Notes: a model not told the origin generated them from the letters alone. DNA of 10,323 nt from a bacterium (GCA_003230535.1 QIEW01000263.1:1-10323); one strand, 5' to 3'; shown: positions 1 to 6,666, numbered from the stretch's first letter. Numbers and translations are program-made.

Positions 1-1767
1 AGAGAGCTACAGTTTCGCTTTCCCTGGGATGCCGTGTTGTTGGGTTTTTGTGTGGCTGTGGGATTGTCCGTTCTGGGAACAAAAGATAAGTCGTTATTTT
101 TCTTTGAGTTTTGCTTCCTGATGGCGGCATACGCATTCTATTTAGTCAGCCGGAGCCTGATTAACACTCCCCAAAGAATAAATTTTTGCCTTGGGTTATT
201 GTGGGCGGCTGGATTTTGCATGGCCATCGTGGGGCTGTGGGAGTATCTCCTTTATCGGGAGATTATCTCTTATAGAAGCTGGCTGCCGGTTCCCTATATG
301 CCGGCGGCGGTACGCTTTTATAAAAATCGGATCATCTCCACCCAAGGCCAACCTAACAACATGGGTCTCTTCCTGTCTTTAGGGCTGATAATTAATTTTC
401 ATTTCCTAATAGACACCCCCCGTTTAGATAGAGTAAAAGTCATCGGACTACTACTGCCGTTGGGGTTGATCTTCTTCATAATTGAGGCTAGCGGCGGGCT
501 CGGTCTTTATTCATCGGCGGCTGGACTTTTAGGGTATCTCCTGCTGGTGGTGGTCTCCTCGGGATGGGGCGAGTTAGCCAGGGTACGAGGTAGATTAGCC
601 GCCGCCGTTTTGGCGCTGACGATCACCTTTGGGTTAGCGCAACAGCCTCCCGATAGCTCATCCAAGTCCAGCTCCGCCTTCCAGCGCACTCAAGAAGTTC
701 TAACGCTTACCGTAACTTCATCCATTCCGGATAATACCATGACCCACAGGCTTCAATACTGGGGAGTAGCCTGGGAAATGTTTCGTTCCTCTCCGTTGTG
801 GGGGGTAGGATTAGGCGGATTTGGCCGGAGCTTTGCCCAGGCCCAGGCTAAATTCGTCGAGCATACCAACCTGGACTTTACTAAGAAGAACGCCCGCTTT
901 GTGGTCTATGCGCATAATGAATTCCTTCATTTGCTGGCCGAGACAGGAATCTTGGGGTTCGGCTTTTTTGTTCTGCTCTGGGGAATGATTTTTTACTACA
1001 CTAAGCGAACATTGGCTTCCTCACCTTCAACCCAACTTATCCTGACTGTCAGCTTGTTTATTCCATATCTGGTACAGTTTATGGCATCCGCCCCATTACG
1101 CCGGATAAATCTGGTGTTTACCTTAGCCTTTCTGCTGGGCGTCTGGGCTCGGCAGATACCCCTGTTTACCCGCCGGTCATGGAAGCTGCCCCCTTGGCTG
1201 GGGATTACCTGTGTCTGCCTTACCATACCCTTGTCACTGCTCTTAAGCTACAAGGTCTATGAAAATTGGCGCGCCGGAAAGCTATATCAACGAACGGTGA
1301 TCCTAGCGGCTAAAGGCGGTTGGAACTTGCTTTCCAAGGTAGACTGGGGAACCAAGATTATGGTCAACCCATACTTCTCCCATGACTGGCCGCCTTTTTT
1401 GGCCTACTATGCCCTCCAGGAAGGTCGCCGAAGCCGGCGGCGGGTATTACTGGAATTGGCAGAAAAAAACTACCGTAAGGCTCTGGATGAGCAACCCAGC
1501 AATTTTTACTGTCGGCGGTTGGCTGAAGTGTACTTTTCCTTGGGGCAGGAACAGGAAGGGCTTCATTATTTGAAACAAGGGGTGGAGTATGTCCCTTCGG
1601 ACGGGGAACTGCTCAAGCAGTTAGTGGGCTATTACCTGTATAAAAAGGATAATACCCAGGCTGCATTTTGGGCCGCATGGCTTCTAAAATACGGGCCTTC
1701 ACTGAGTCCGGAAATGAAAACAAAAATGGAGGAAATAGTTGCCAATCCTATGGAGACGGAAAATTAG
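1..1767 (+). CDS. O-antigen ligase/polymerase family membrane protein with C-terminal TPR-like region (5' partial)
   Basis: Integral membrane glycosyl-polymer ligase or polymerase of the Wzy_C/WaaL type, expected to join lipid-linked sugar repeats during surface polysaccharide assembly. The frame is open to the window edge (codons before the GTG at 34 read RELQFRFPWDA), so the true start lies upstream and GTG 34 is probably internal. Numbering from that GTG, hydrophobic helices fill about 1-200. The family signature follows: HRLQYWGVAWEMF (238-250), SPLWGVGLGGFG (253-264) and AHNEFLHLLAETGILGFG (293-310), with a large polar loop between. More helices span about 335-405, then a soluble tail (about 430-570) with TPR-like helices such as AEKNYRKALDEQPSN and LAEVYFSLGQEQEGLHYLKQG. 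TPR tails are common in Bacillota members of this family. It converges on the radical SAM gene, 71 bp away. The family call is firm; ligase versus polymerase, and the substrate, cannot be read from sequence. Confidence 0.88.
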   Translation, partial: RELQFRFPWDAVLLGFCVAVGLSVLGTKDKSLFFFEFCFLMAAYAFYLVSRSLINTPQRINFCLGLLWAAGFCMAIVGLWEYLLYREIISYRSWLPVPYMPAAVRFYKNRIISTQGQPNNMGLFLSLGLIINFHFLIDTPRLDRVKVIGLLLPLGLIFFIIEASGGLGLYSSAAGLLGYLLLVVVSSGWGELARVRGRLAAAVLALTITFGLAQQPPDSSSKSSSAFQRTQEVLTLTVTSSIPDNTMTHRLQYWGVAWEMFRSSPLWGVGLGGFGRSFAQAQAKFVEHTNLDFTKKNARFVVYAHNEFLHLLAETGILGFGFFVLLWGMIFYYTKRTLASSPSTQLILTVSLFIPYLVQFMASAPLRRINLVFTLAFLLGVWARQIPLFTRRSWKLPPWLGITCVCLTIPLSLLLSYKVYENWRAGKLYQRTVILAAKGGWNLLSKVDWGTKIMVNPYFSHDWPPFLAYYALQEGRRSRRRVLLELAEKNYRKALDEQPSNFYCRRLAEVYFSLGQEQEGLHYLKQGVEYVPSDGELLKQLVGYYLYKKDNTQAAFWAAWLLKYGPSLSPEMKTKMEEIVANPMETEN

Positions 1768-1838
1768 TGTCTGATACCAATTTGCGGCTCAAACGGATAC
1801 GGGGTAGAAATATCTCTCCCCCGGTGGGGACCTGTGTT

Positions 1839-3446
1839 TTATGACAACTTATTATAAGCCATAAAACAATGCGGGTCTTTTTCGGAATAAATATCCTGTT
1901 CAAAACCATAAGAGATCGCCAGACACCCGCCACAGGCATGGCGAATAGCACAACCATCGCAGGCGCGACAACCCGCCCTGTATTTTTGAGCAGCTTGCGA
2001 GTCATAAATATCAGCAATCCTTTGTTGTTGCACGTTTCCAATTGGCGAGGGAAATTTTCTGCAAGCATGGGCTTCTCCATCCGGAAGTACGGCTATAAAA
2101 TTAAATGCCGCGCCGCAACCATAACCTGTACACCCGTCGAGAAGCCTTTCTCCCCTGTCGCAGCGTAAGATACTAAACAAATTATCTTTATAGTCCAAAA
2201 TCGGATTTTGCTCGGTAGCCTCTGCATATGCCTCCAGAAATTCTATATAGCTCTCTTTATCAGGCAGCTCAAGTTTAGCTCCCTCACCCACCCTTGAGAG
2301 GCGGTTAAATGTAAAAGAGCCGGTCAGCCCTCGCAGCCGATCCGCCAATGGCAATATTTGATTCAGGTTATCACGCGTTAAGGTCAGCATAACCGAGGAA
2401 GAAACTCCTAATCCCTTTAACGTCCCTAAAAATTTCATGACCCGCTCATAATTTCCCGGCCCGCGAATTTCATCATTATGTTTTTTAAGCCCCTCCAGGC
2501 TGACCTGAAAATATCGGGGGGGCTGGATCGCCAATATCCGCTTCACTAGTTTACGGGTTGTCGGATTTCCAAGAATTGATAGAGCAAAACCTCGTTCGGA
2601 GGCTGCGCGGTAGAGGTCGGTAAAACGGGGGTATAAGAAGGGGTTGCCGCCCGTGAAACTTACATGCCCAGATACAAAATGTTCCTTACAAAAATCATAA
2701 AGATTATCAAGAACCGCCACGGCATCGTCAAAGGTCAACGGTGACCGCTGGGTACGGTCATAACAGTGCTTGCACTTAAGATCACAGGCATTAGTTATGT
2801 GCCACTGCAAAGAAAAAGTGGATGCGGATAAAAATTCTTCCGGTACCGGGTTCTCTTGTGAGAAAGGGTCCGTATTCCGGCGAATGCGAGACGGGGGAGA
2901 AAGCAAAATTCCCTTTCGAGCTGCCTGATAAATAACCCGATCAATAACACCTATCGGAACCTCATTCTCCCTGGCGGCTTTCCAAAAATCAATGTCTTCA
3001 GCTACCAGTTTTAATGCGAGTAAATCCTCCCGGGTTGCCTCTTGAATATGAATTTTCCCCTGTTTTTGATTTCGCCAAATCAGGACCCATTCTTCCCCGG
3101 GTTGAGGTTTGACTGGGGGTAAATCCTGCCCTTGTTCAAGCGCAGACAACAATTTCCAGGAAAGCCTTAACACCTGAAGAGAAGGATTGACGCTTAGCTG
3201 AGAAACGGATTCAGGAATAGAGGGCCCTTGTGAATTTACCTTCCACAGCGCTTTTTCCAGACAAACTAAATCCGAAAGGTAGGCCGGCAAATTAACATGT
3301 TGAGCCACTTGCGCTAGTCTATCCGGAAAATCAACGGGATCTGCATCTTTTTTATAGGATCCAATCAGTTCCTGCCAGACATCTTCTCCCACATGCTTGA
3401 AGCACCAGGGATAAACATCTTTAAACACACTCAATGCCCATTTCAC
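1839..3446 (-). CDS. sbtM: Radical SAM/SPASM peptide maturase, SbtM-like (RiPP modification)
   Basis: Radical SAM enzyme expected to modify the Cys-rich peptide encoded just upstream. The core starts at WHITNACDLKCKHCYDR: C221, C225 and C228 form the CX3CX2C [4Fe-4S] site, and GGNP (266-269) is the SAM-binding motif. A SPASM-like C-terminus carries C439, C444, C462, then C493, C496, C499, C505, C508 (CX2CX2CX5CX2C) and C527, enough for auxiliary clusters. Phrases such as SFTGGNPFLYP, FQVSLEGLKKHNDEIRGPG and ACRKFPSPIGN match my memory of the 'selenobiotic family' maturase SbtM (TIGR04082), not verified by search. Residues 10-185 resemble HvfC/DUF2063 proteins (YPWCFKHVGEDVW, LPAYLSDLVCLEKALW, EEWVLIWRNQKQGKIHI) and may bind the leader. 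The GTG start has AAG directly before it and no well-spaced SD. A TTG four codons later lies 9 nt after AAGGTG and is an alternative start. Expression is probably coupled to the precursor gene. Confidence 0.85.
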   Translation of the reverse strand: MKWALSVFKDVYPWCFKHVGEDVWQELIGSYKKDADPVDFPDRLAQVAQHVNLPAYLSDLVCLEKALWKVNSQGPSIPESVSQLSVNPSLQVLRLSWKLLSALEQGQDLPPVKPQPGEEWVLIWRNQKQGKIHIQEATREDLLALKLVAEDIDFWKAARENEVPIGVIDRVIYQAARKGILLSPPSRIRRNTDPFSQENPVPEEFLSASTFSLQWHITNACDLKCKHCYDRTQRSPLTFDDAVAVLDNLYDFCKEHFVSGHVSFTGGNPFLYPRFTDLYRAASERGFALSILGNPTTRKLVKRILAIQPPRYFQVSLEGLKKHNDEIRGPGNYERVMKFLGTLKGLGVSSSVMLTLTRDNLNQILPLADRLRGLTGSFTFNRLSRVGEGAKLELPDKESYIEFLEAYAEATEQNPILDYKDNLFSILRCDRGERLLDGCTGYGCGAAFNFIAVLPDGEAHACRKFPSPIGNVQQQRIADIYDSQAAQKYRAGCRACDGCAIRHACGGCLAISYGFEQDIYSEKDPHCFMAYNKLS

Positions 3447-3455
3447 CTTAAACTA

Positions 3456-3665
3456 CTATCCACAGGAGGTTCCCCCTTCACCACCACTACAAGAAGTTTT
3501 CCCTTCGTCCTTCTCTCCACCGCTACAGGAGGTTTTTTCTTTTTCGGATTCCACCCCTTTTTTGTCAGAACTGGTACGACAACTACTGAGGATACCTCCA
3601 GAAGCAACAATAAGTCCTGACAAACTAATACATTTCAGCATCTTCTTAAGTTCCTTGGTATCCAT
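3456..3665 (-). CDS. sbtA: Cys-rich RiPP precursor peptide, SbtA-like, with TSCSGGE repeats
   Basis: A 69-residue peptide, probably the substrate of the radical SAM enzyme encoded 9 nt downstream. The N-terminus MDTKELKKMLKCISLSGLIV has four lysines followed by a hydrophobic stretch (13-26), resembling a signal or leader. LSSC (26-29) would fit a lipobox. A charged spacer (30-44) follows, then the likely core: TSCSGGE (45-51), TSCSGGE (57-63) and TSCG at the C-terminus, putting C47, C59 and C68 in equivalent positions. The lead sequence and Ser/Cys-Gly-Gly repeats fit the SbtA thio(seleno)oxazole precursor family as I remember it. Those often use selenocysteine; here all three are TGT and the stop is TAG, so this is a cysteine version. 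Start choice is secure: AAGGAGG lies 8 nt upstream. The gene ends in tandem TAG TAG. The chemistry and the export status of the product are inference. Confidence 0.78.
   Translation of the reverse strand: MDTKELKKMLKCISLSGLIVASGGILSSCRTSSDKKGVESEKEKTSCSGGEKDEGKTSCSGGEGGTSCG
3459..3533 (-). repeat. Three TSC-containing repeats in the precursor core
   Basis: Units at 3513-3533 and 3477-3497 both encode TSCSGGE, and a short third unit at 3459-3470 encodes TSCG. The two full units differ at five third-codon positions (acc/act, tcc/tct, agc/agt, gga/ggt, gag/gaa), all silent. This argues that the peptide motif is kept by selection and is not a recent DNA duplication. Confidence 0.85.
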
Positions 3666-3673
3666 GCCATTCT

Positions 3674-3680
3674 CCTCCTT
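3674..3680 (-). promoter_or_regulatory. Ribosome binding site of the precursor gene
   Basis: AAGGAGG on the minus strand, 8 nt before the ATG at 3665. It is the strongest SD in the window, which suits a peptide made in excess over its modifying enzyme. It fixes the precursor start. Confidence 0.85.
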
Positions 3681-3749
3681 TACAAAGATAAGTTGGATTT
3701 AAGTTGTCCGCCTCAATACGTGTAAAGGTAGCGGAAACAACATCATACT

Positions 3750-3778
3750 CTTATATCGTATATTACATTGGTTGTCAA
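3750..3778 (-). promoter_or_regulatory. Sigma-A type promoter of the RiPP cassette
   Basis: On the minus strand, TTGACA (3773-3778) and TATAAG (3750-3755) are separated by exactly 17 bp. This is a consensus -35 and a one-mismatch -10. Transcription would start near 3743, giving a leader of about 77 nt before the precursor ATG. No operator is evident, so the cassette may be expressed constitutively. Confidence 0.75.
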
Positions 3779-4006
3779 GTCTTTATACTGGAGTTCCCAT
3801 TATTAGTATGTCACAATTTGGATGAATTAGCAGATCGTGACCGTAAACTTATAATTGCTACCACCAACGGCGCCATACTTCCTCGACCCGAATAACGGCC
3901 TTAGCATCTATTCTCTACCCACAGATTCTTGTGAAGAGCCAAATTTCATTATTTATAAAACGCTTCGCTAATGTCTTACACCTGACAGGCAGGGGAGACA
4001 GTATTG
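3779..4006. other. Intergenic stretch with no recognised feature
   Basis: Lies between the divergent promoters of the RiPP cassette and the He_PIG gene. Both strands were read. A 63-codon open frame on the plus strand (3704-3895) starts inside the cassette leader, crosses its promoter, and has no SD or recognisable protein. No tRNA, terminator or repeat was seen. Confidence 0.5.
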
Positions 4007-4035
4007 TTTTTTTTGTAAACATTCAGGATAAATTG

Positions 4036-4044
4036 TGCTAAAAT
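4036..4044 (+). promoter_or_regulatory. Extended -10 promoter of the He_PIG gene
   Basis: TGCTAAAAT reads as an extended -10 (TGn plus TAAAAT at 4039-4044). The -35 is poor: TAAACA at 17-bp spacing, or TTGTAA at 20 bp. An eight-T run at 4007-4014 could act as an A/T-rich UP element. The predicted start near 4051 falls within the first arm of the hairpin in the leader, so either the start is a few bases earlier or the lower base pairs are lost. Confidence 0.4.
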
Positions 4045-4046
4045 AA

Positions 4047-4144
4047 GAAAAGCCGAGTTTACCTAAAACCATTCGGCTTTTCGGCAACCCGGCCTTTCTC
4101 TAACGAGAAACGTGGTTTTCAGCGATAGTTTTTATCTCATCGCT
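4047..4144 (+). promoter_or_regulatory. Structured 5' leader with possible H-type pseudoknot (candidate cis-regulatory RNA)
   Basis: Three stems lie in series. P1: 4047-4056 (GAAAAGCCGA) pairs with 4073-4082 (TCGGCTTTTC), 10 perfect bp, extendable by G-U and U-A. P2: TTTCTC (4095-4100) with GAGAAA (4105-4110), TAAC loop. P3: AGCGAT (4121-4126) with ATCGCT (4139-4144). In addition AAAACCA in the P1 loop (4065-4071) is perfectly complementary to TGGTTTT (4113-4119), which would make a pseudoknot enclosing P2. It ends 85 nt before the ATG. I do not recognise a known riboswitch class. P1 alone could instead be a weak minus-strand terminator, but no minus-strand gene lies close upstream. Confidence 0.45.
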
Positions 4145-4229
4145 TAATAATTTGGAATGTCTTTTGATATTATTTGTTACGTGCCGGAACATTGCGAGCG
4201 GCCTTTCATTAGAAAGCAAAGGGAAGACC

Positions 4230-5441
4230 ATGGAAAAGGGATTCATAAGCAATTTTAAACAAATCAAGACGTATCAATACATTTCTCTTTTTGTCCTCTA
4301 TTGCTTTTTAGTACAACTGGGAACGTGTATGACTGGCGGTCATTTTTCTACTGGCCATAAGAGATGCGCTGCCCACAAACAGACTGCTTCCAGCGGTTTG
4401 TGGGATAATACCTTAAGAGTATTAAAAATAGTTAGTGGTATATTTTCCATTTCTGAGGCTGAAGCTGCCCCGGAAATTAATGAGGCGGATCTTTGCCCTG
4501 ACCAATACCGCTGGGGTGATCCTGTGCCGGGATACAGCTATGACAACTGGCCTGTTTTCGAGTCATGGATGGAGGTTCACCTTGTCAATGTAGGCGCTGG
4601 AGACGCCTTTAACGTCACCGCCACCATTACTTATGCCCCTATCTATGTGACTGTTGTTGACGGCGATGTATCGCTCGGAGACATCCCTGCCGGCAGTGGC
4701 GCCTGGAGTGCAGGGGATACATTTACCTTGCATATCGATATGGACGATCCGCAGCCTCCTGATGAAGGGGTCTGCTGGCGGGTGGAGTATGATGACGCCG
4801 CTGGAGCTCATCATATAATTGAAGACGTTGCTGAATTCTGCGGCGAACAATGCAGTGGCACCGCCGCCAATCATCCTCCGGTAATTACCTCCACGCCGGT
4901 AACCGATGCTGCCGAGGGCGAACTATATGCTTATGTTGTGAAGGCCAGCGATCCTGATCCGGGAGATACTCTCACCTATAGTCTTACTGTGGCGCCTGTA
5001 GGGATGACTATCAACTCCACCGCCGGCCTTATTGACTGGACGCCTACCGCTGCTCAGGTGGGGGACAACCCCGTTACGGTGGAGGTCTCCGATGGGAGAG
5101 GCGGGCTAGCCACTCAGGAGTTCATTATTGCCGTAGCCGCCGCTCCGCCTGCTCGCATTGAAGCTTGTGGGCAAGGCTATGTTGGGGCTATGATATTGTT
5201 TGACGCTAATGCTGATGACATTCCGAATGGTGATTGTTATGTATCGCTTGCGACCCTTGTGATTGATGAGCTTAACGGTCAGCCGCTGAGCCCGCCTGTT
5301 ACGATACCTCTCCTGACAGCCAGGGCCTTCGGGACCCAGATTAACCTGGCGCTGCTGGAAGCTCAAAACCTGAAGGAGGAGGTTGGTTTGTGCATTGATA
5401 TAATTACTTTTAGGATTCTATCTTTTGAGTGTCTTAGGTAA
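4230..5441 (+). CDS. Secreted protein with putative Ig (He_PIG) domain
   Basis: A 403-residue exported protein of unknown function. The ATG at 4230 is chosen because AAAGGGA (4218-4224) lies 5 nt upstream; the longer frame back to TTG 4152 has no SD. Residues 15-32 are a hydrophobic signal or anchor, and a second stretch ends in SEAEAAP (75-81), a plausible signal peptidase site. A beta-rich domain (about 88-208) has a VNVGAGDAFNVTATI segment of the conserved-repeat or CARDB-like kind and several cysteines. Residues 214-304 are a clear He_PIG/cadherin-like domain: NHPPVITSTPV, KASDPDPGDTLTYSL, LIDWTPTAAQVGDNPVTVEV, SDGRGGLATQEF. The last 100 residues are unrecognised, hold C313, C336, C388 and C401, and end abruptly in ILSFECLR, possibly truncated. 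No LPXTG or SLH anchor is present. It may bind carbohydrate or protein at the surface, but this is a guess from the fold. Confidence 0.82.
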   Translation: MEKGFISNFKQIKTYQYISLFVLYCFLVQLGTCMTGGHFSTGHKRCAAHKQTASSGLWDNTLRVLKIVSGIFSISEAEAAPEINEADLCPDQYRWGDPVPGYSYDNWPVFESWMEVHLVNVGAGDAFNVTATITYAPIYVTVVDGDVSLGDIPAGSGAWSAGDTFTLHIDMDDPQPPDEGVCWRVEYDDAAGAHHIIEDVAEFCGEQCSGTAANHPPVITSTPVTDAAEGELYAYVVKASDPDPGDTLTYSLTVAPVGMTINSTAGLIDWTPTAAQVGDNPVTVEVSDGRGGLATQEFIIAVAAAPPARIEACGQGYVGAMILFDANADDIPNGDCYVSLATLVIDELNGQPLSPPVTIPLLTARAFGTQINLALLEAQNLKEEVGLCIDIITFRILSFECLR

Positions 5442-5516
5442 CTGGCACTAAGAGATGACTGGCATGAACCACAAGCGGTAGGTTCAAGGACAAGTTAAAG
5501 GTGGAAAGGCACATCT

Positions 5517-5651
5517 ATGATGGGTGTGTCTCCGGCATTAACTGTAGTGGATTTTGATGCAGGCATTCAGTCAAACGCGAGAGTATTTAAAAATGACCCT
5601 CAAATCAAAGCGGAGGCCGATTTATCTTATTTCGGGAGCTACTCGGGATAG
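5517..5651 (+). CDS. Small ORF, 44 residues, unknown function (possible gene fragment)
   Basis: Tandem ATG codons begin a protein-like reading (MMGVSPALTVVDFDAGIQSN, then ARVFKNDPQIKAEADL). GGAAAGG (5503-5509) lies 7 nt upstream as a plausible SD. It is in the same frame as the He_PIG gene, after that gene's TAA (5439) and a further in-frame TAA near 5496. It could be a real small protein, or a decayed remnant of a longer downstream part. It has no signal peptide and no family I know. It converges on the export gene, 12 bp from that gene's stop. Confidence 0.35.
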   Translation: MMGVSPALTVVDFDAGIQSNARVFKNDPQIKAEADLSYFGSYSG

Positions 5652-5663
5652 AGGTGGAATCTA

Positions 5664-6509
5664 TTAGTAAAAGGCGGATTCCCCTACGATAATTATATCC
5701 TTGGGCATTAGGTTCAGGTAACGGCTGGCATTTTTTTGGGTGAGGACATTATCTAGATTAATCGTAAAGCTTTTTCTTTGCCCGTCGGAATAGCGCATTA
5801 TTTTTAAATTTTTTTGGGCGCCCTTTTCCGTAAACCCACCGGCTTGTAAAACAGCGTCTAAGATAGTTAGTCCCGACTTATAACTTATTATGCGGGGGGT
5901 CTTGACCTTTCCCATAATAATTACCCGGCTATCAAAATTGTTTTGGATAAACACCAGGTCTCCCGGGGAAAGAGAGATATTTTGAGATGGGTTCCCCTTG
6001 ACCCACAAGGCATAGAAATCTACCGCCTGCTTCTGGTTATCACGCAACAGATATGAATTTTTCAGGTCAGCCTTAGTAGTTACCCCCCCCGATTGAGCTA
6101 ACAGCTGTAACAGGGTGGTTGGCTGCCTAAAAACATAGCCGCCGGGTCTGGCGACCTCCCCCTCGATGTGCACCTTAAAGCTGTTTATTTGGGTCACCAA
6201 CACGGATACCTGGGGTTCTTTGCTCAAGTCCAGGTTGGACAAACCGCCCAATTTCCTGGAGATAATGTTAGCCAACTGTTCCGGTGTAAACCCGGCTGCC
6301 GGGACATCGCCAATTACCGAAAGAGATATCCTGCCATCCGGCCGCACAGGCAACTCCACATCAAAGTCCGGTTCATCCCAGACGGAGATCCTTACCCTGT
6401 CCGCCGGGCCAATAATGTAGGTGGGCCAAATTTCGGCCGGACAGGTGTTGCCGGAAAAGACAACAAGTATTAGGGAGTACCACAGAAGGACAAAGGTTTT
6501 TCTAATCAT
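5664..6509 (-). CDS. Polysaccharide biosynthesis/export protein, Wza-like (Poly_export plus SLBB)
   Basis: Secreted export factor of the OPX group, which helps move capsule or exopolysaccharide across the envelope. The 281 residues comprise a signal peptide (1-25, IRK then LLWYSLILVVFSG), a Poly_export domain (29-108: YIIGPADRVRISVWDEPDFD, VRPDGRISLSVIGDVPAAG) and two SLBB beta-grasp segments (about 112-165, VHIEGEVARPGGYVF; and about 195-250, VIIMGKVKTPRIISY). It is shorter than E. coli Wza (379 aa) and ends at VGESAFY without the C-terminal amphipathic helix that spans the outer membrane, as in short OPX proteins of monoderms and some diderms. No lipobox is seen. AAGGGG (6518-6523) lies 8 nt before the ATG. 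It is monocistronic here, without a Wzc or Wzb neighbour. It fits functionally with the polymerase/ligase at the window start, although that gene is 4 kb away on the other strand. Confidence 0.9.
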   Translation of the reverse strand: MIRKTFVLLWYSLILVVFSGNTCPAEIWPTYIIGPADRVRISVWDEPDFDVELPVRPDGRISLSVIGDVPAAGFTPEQLANIISRKLGGLSNLDLSKEPQVSVLVTQINSFKVHIEGEVARPGGYVFRQPTTLLQLLAQSGGVTTKADLKNSYLLRDNQKQAVDFYALWVKGNPSQNISLSPGDLVFIQNNFDSRVIIMGKVKTPRIISYKSGLTILDAVLQAGGFTEKGAQKNLKIMRYSDGQRKSFTINLDNVLTQKNASRYLNLMPKDIIIVGESAFY

Positions 6510-6526
6510 CTCTATATCCCCTTAAC

Positions 6527-6549
6527 AGAGCGCACACGGGCTCTGCCCG
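6527..6549 (-). promoter_or_regulatory. Mutually exclusive hairpins beside the export gene RBS
   Basis: CGGGC (6545-6549 on the minus strand) can pair with GCCCG (6537-6541) around an AGA loop. AGAGC (6540-6544) can pair instead with GCTCT (6527-6531). Both cannot form together, and the second abuts the AAGGGG RBS at 6518-6523. This could modulate translation, but the stems are only 5 bp. Confidence 0.25.
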
Positions 6550-6666
6550 CGGGCATCTATAATACCATCCTCACCTAGAATGCGATGTCACTCTAAGTTC
6601 TTTATCTTATGCCGGTTAATTTAAGCGTATAGGAATTTCCATTTTTAGGCTCAATAAAACAATAAG

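Noticed and set aside
1815-1835. CCCC-GGT-GGGG hairpin between the convergent genes as a terminator
   Set aside because: The stem is 4 bp and no T run follows in either direction.
3456-3665. Selenocysteine coding in the precursor
   Set aside because: The repeat cysteines are all TGT, and the frame ends in TAG TAG with no in-frame TGA.
3704-3895. 63-codon plus-strand frame in the intergenic region
   Set aside because: It overlaps the precursor promoter, lacks an SD, and shows no recognisable protein features.
3981-4014. Terminator at the eight-T run
   Set aside because: Only a 4-bp stem (CCTG/CAGG) precedes it at a distance, and no plus-strand gene lies upstream. An UP element role is more likely.
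4047-4082. P1 stem as an intrinsic terminator on the minus strand
   Set aside because: A TTTTCTTATTTT tract does follow in that direction, but no minus-strand gene lies upstream. The convergence of three stems and a pseudoknot on the plus strand explains it better.
4083-4093. Minus-strand GCCGGGTTGCC resembling the 3' end of a c-di-GMP-I (GEMM) riboswitch
   Set aside because: The required upstream GGCAAACC and GCAAAGCC segments are absent on that strand, and no minus-strand gene would be controlled.
4152-4229. Longer N-terminal extension of the He_PIG protein from TTG 4152
   Set aside because: There is no SD before 4152, while ATG 4230 has AAAGGGA 5 nt upstream and is followed by a normal basic then hydrophobic N-terminus.
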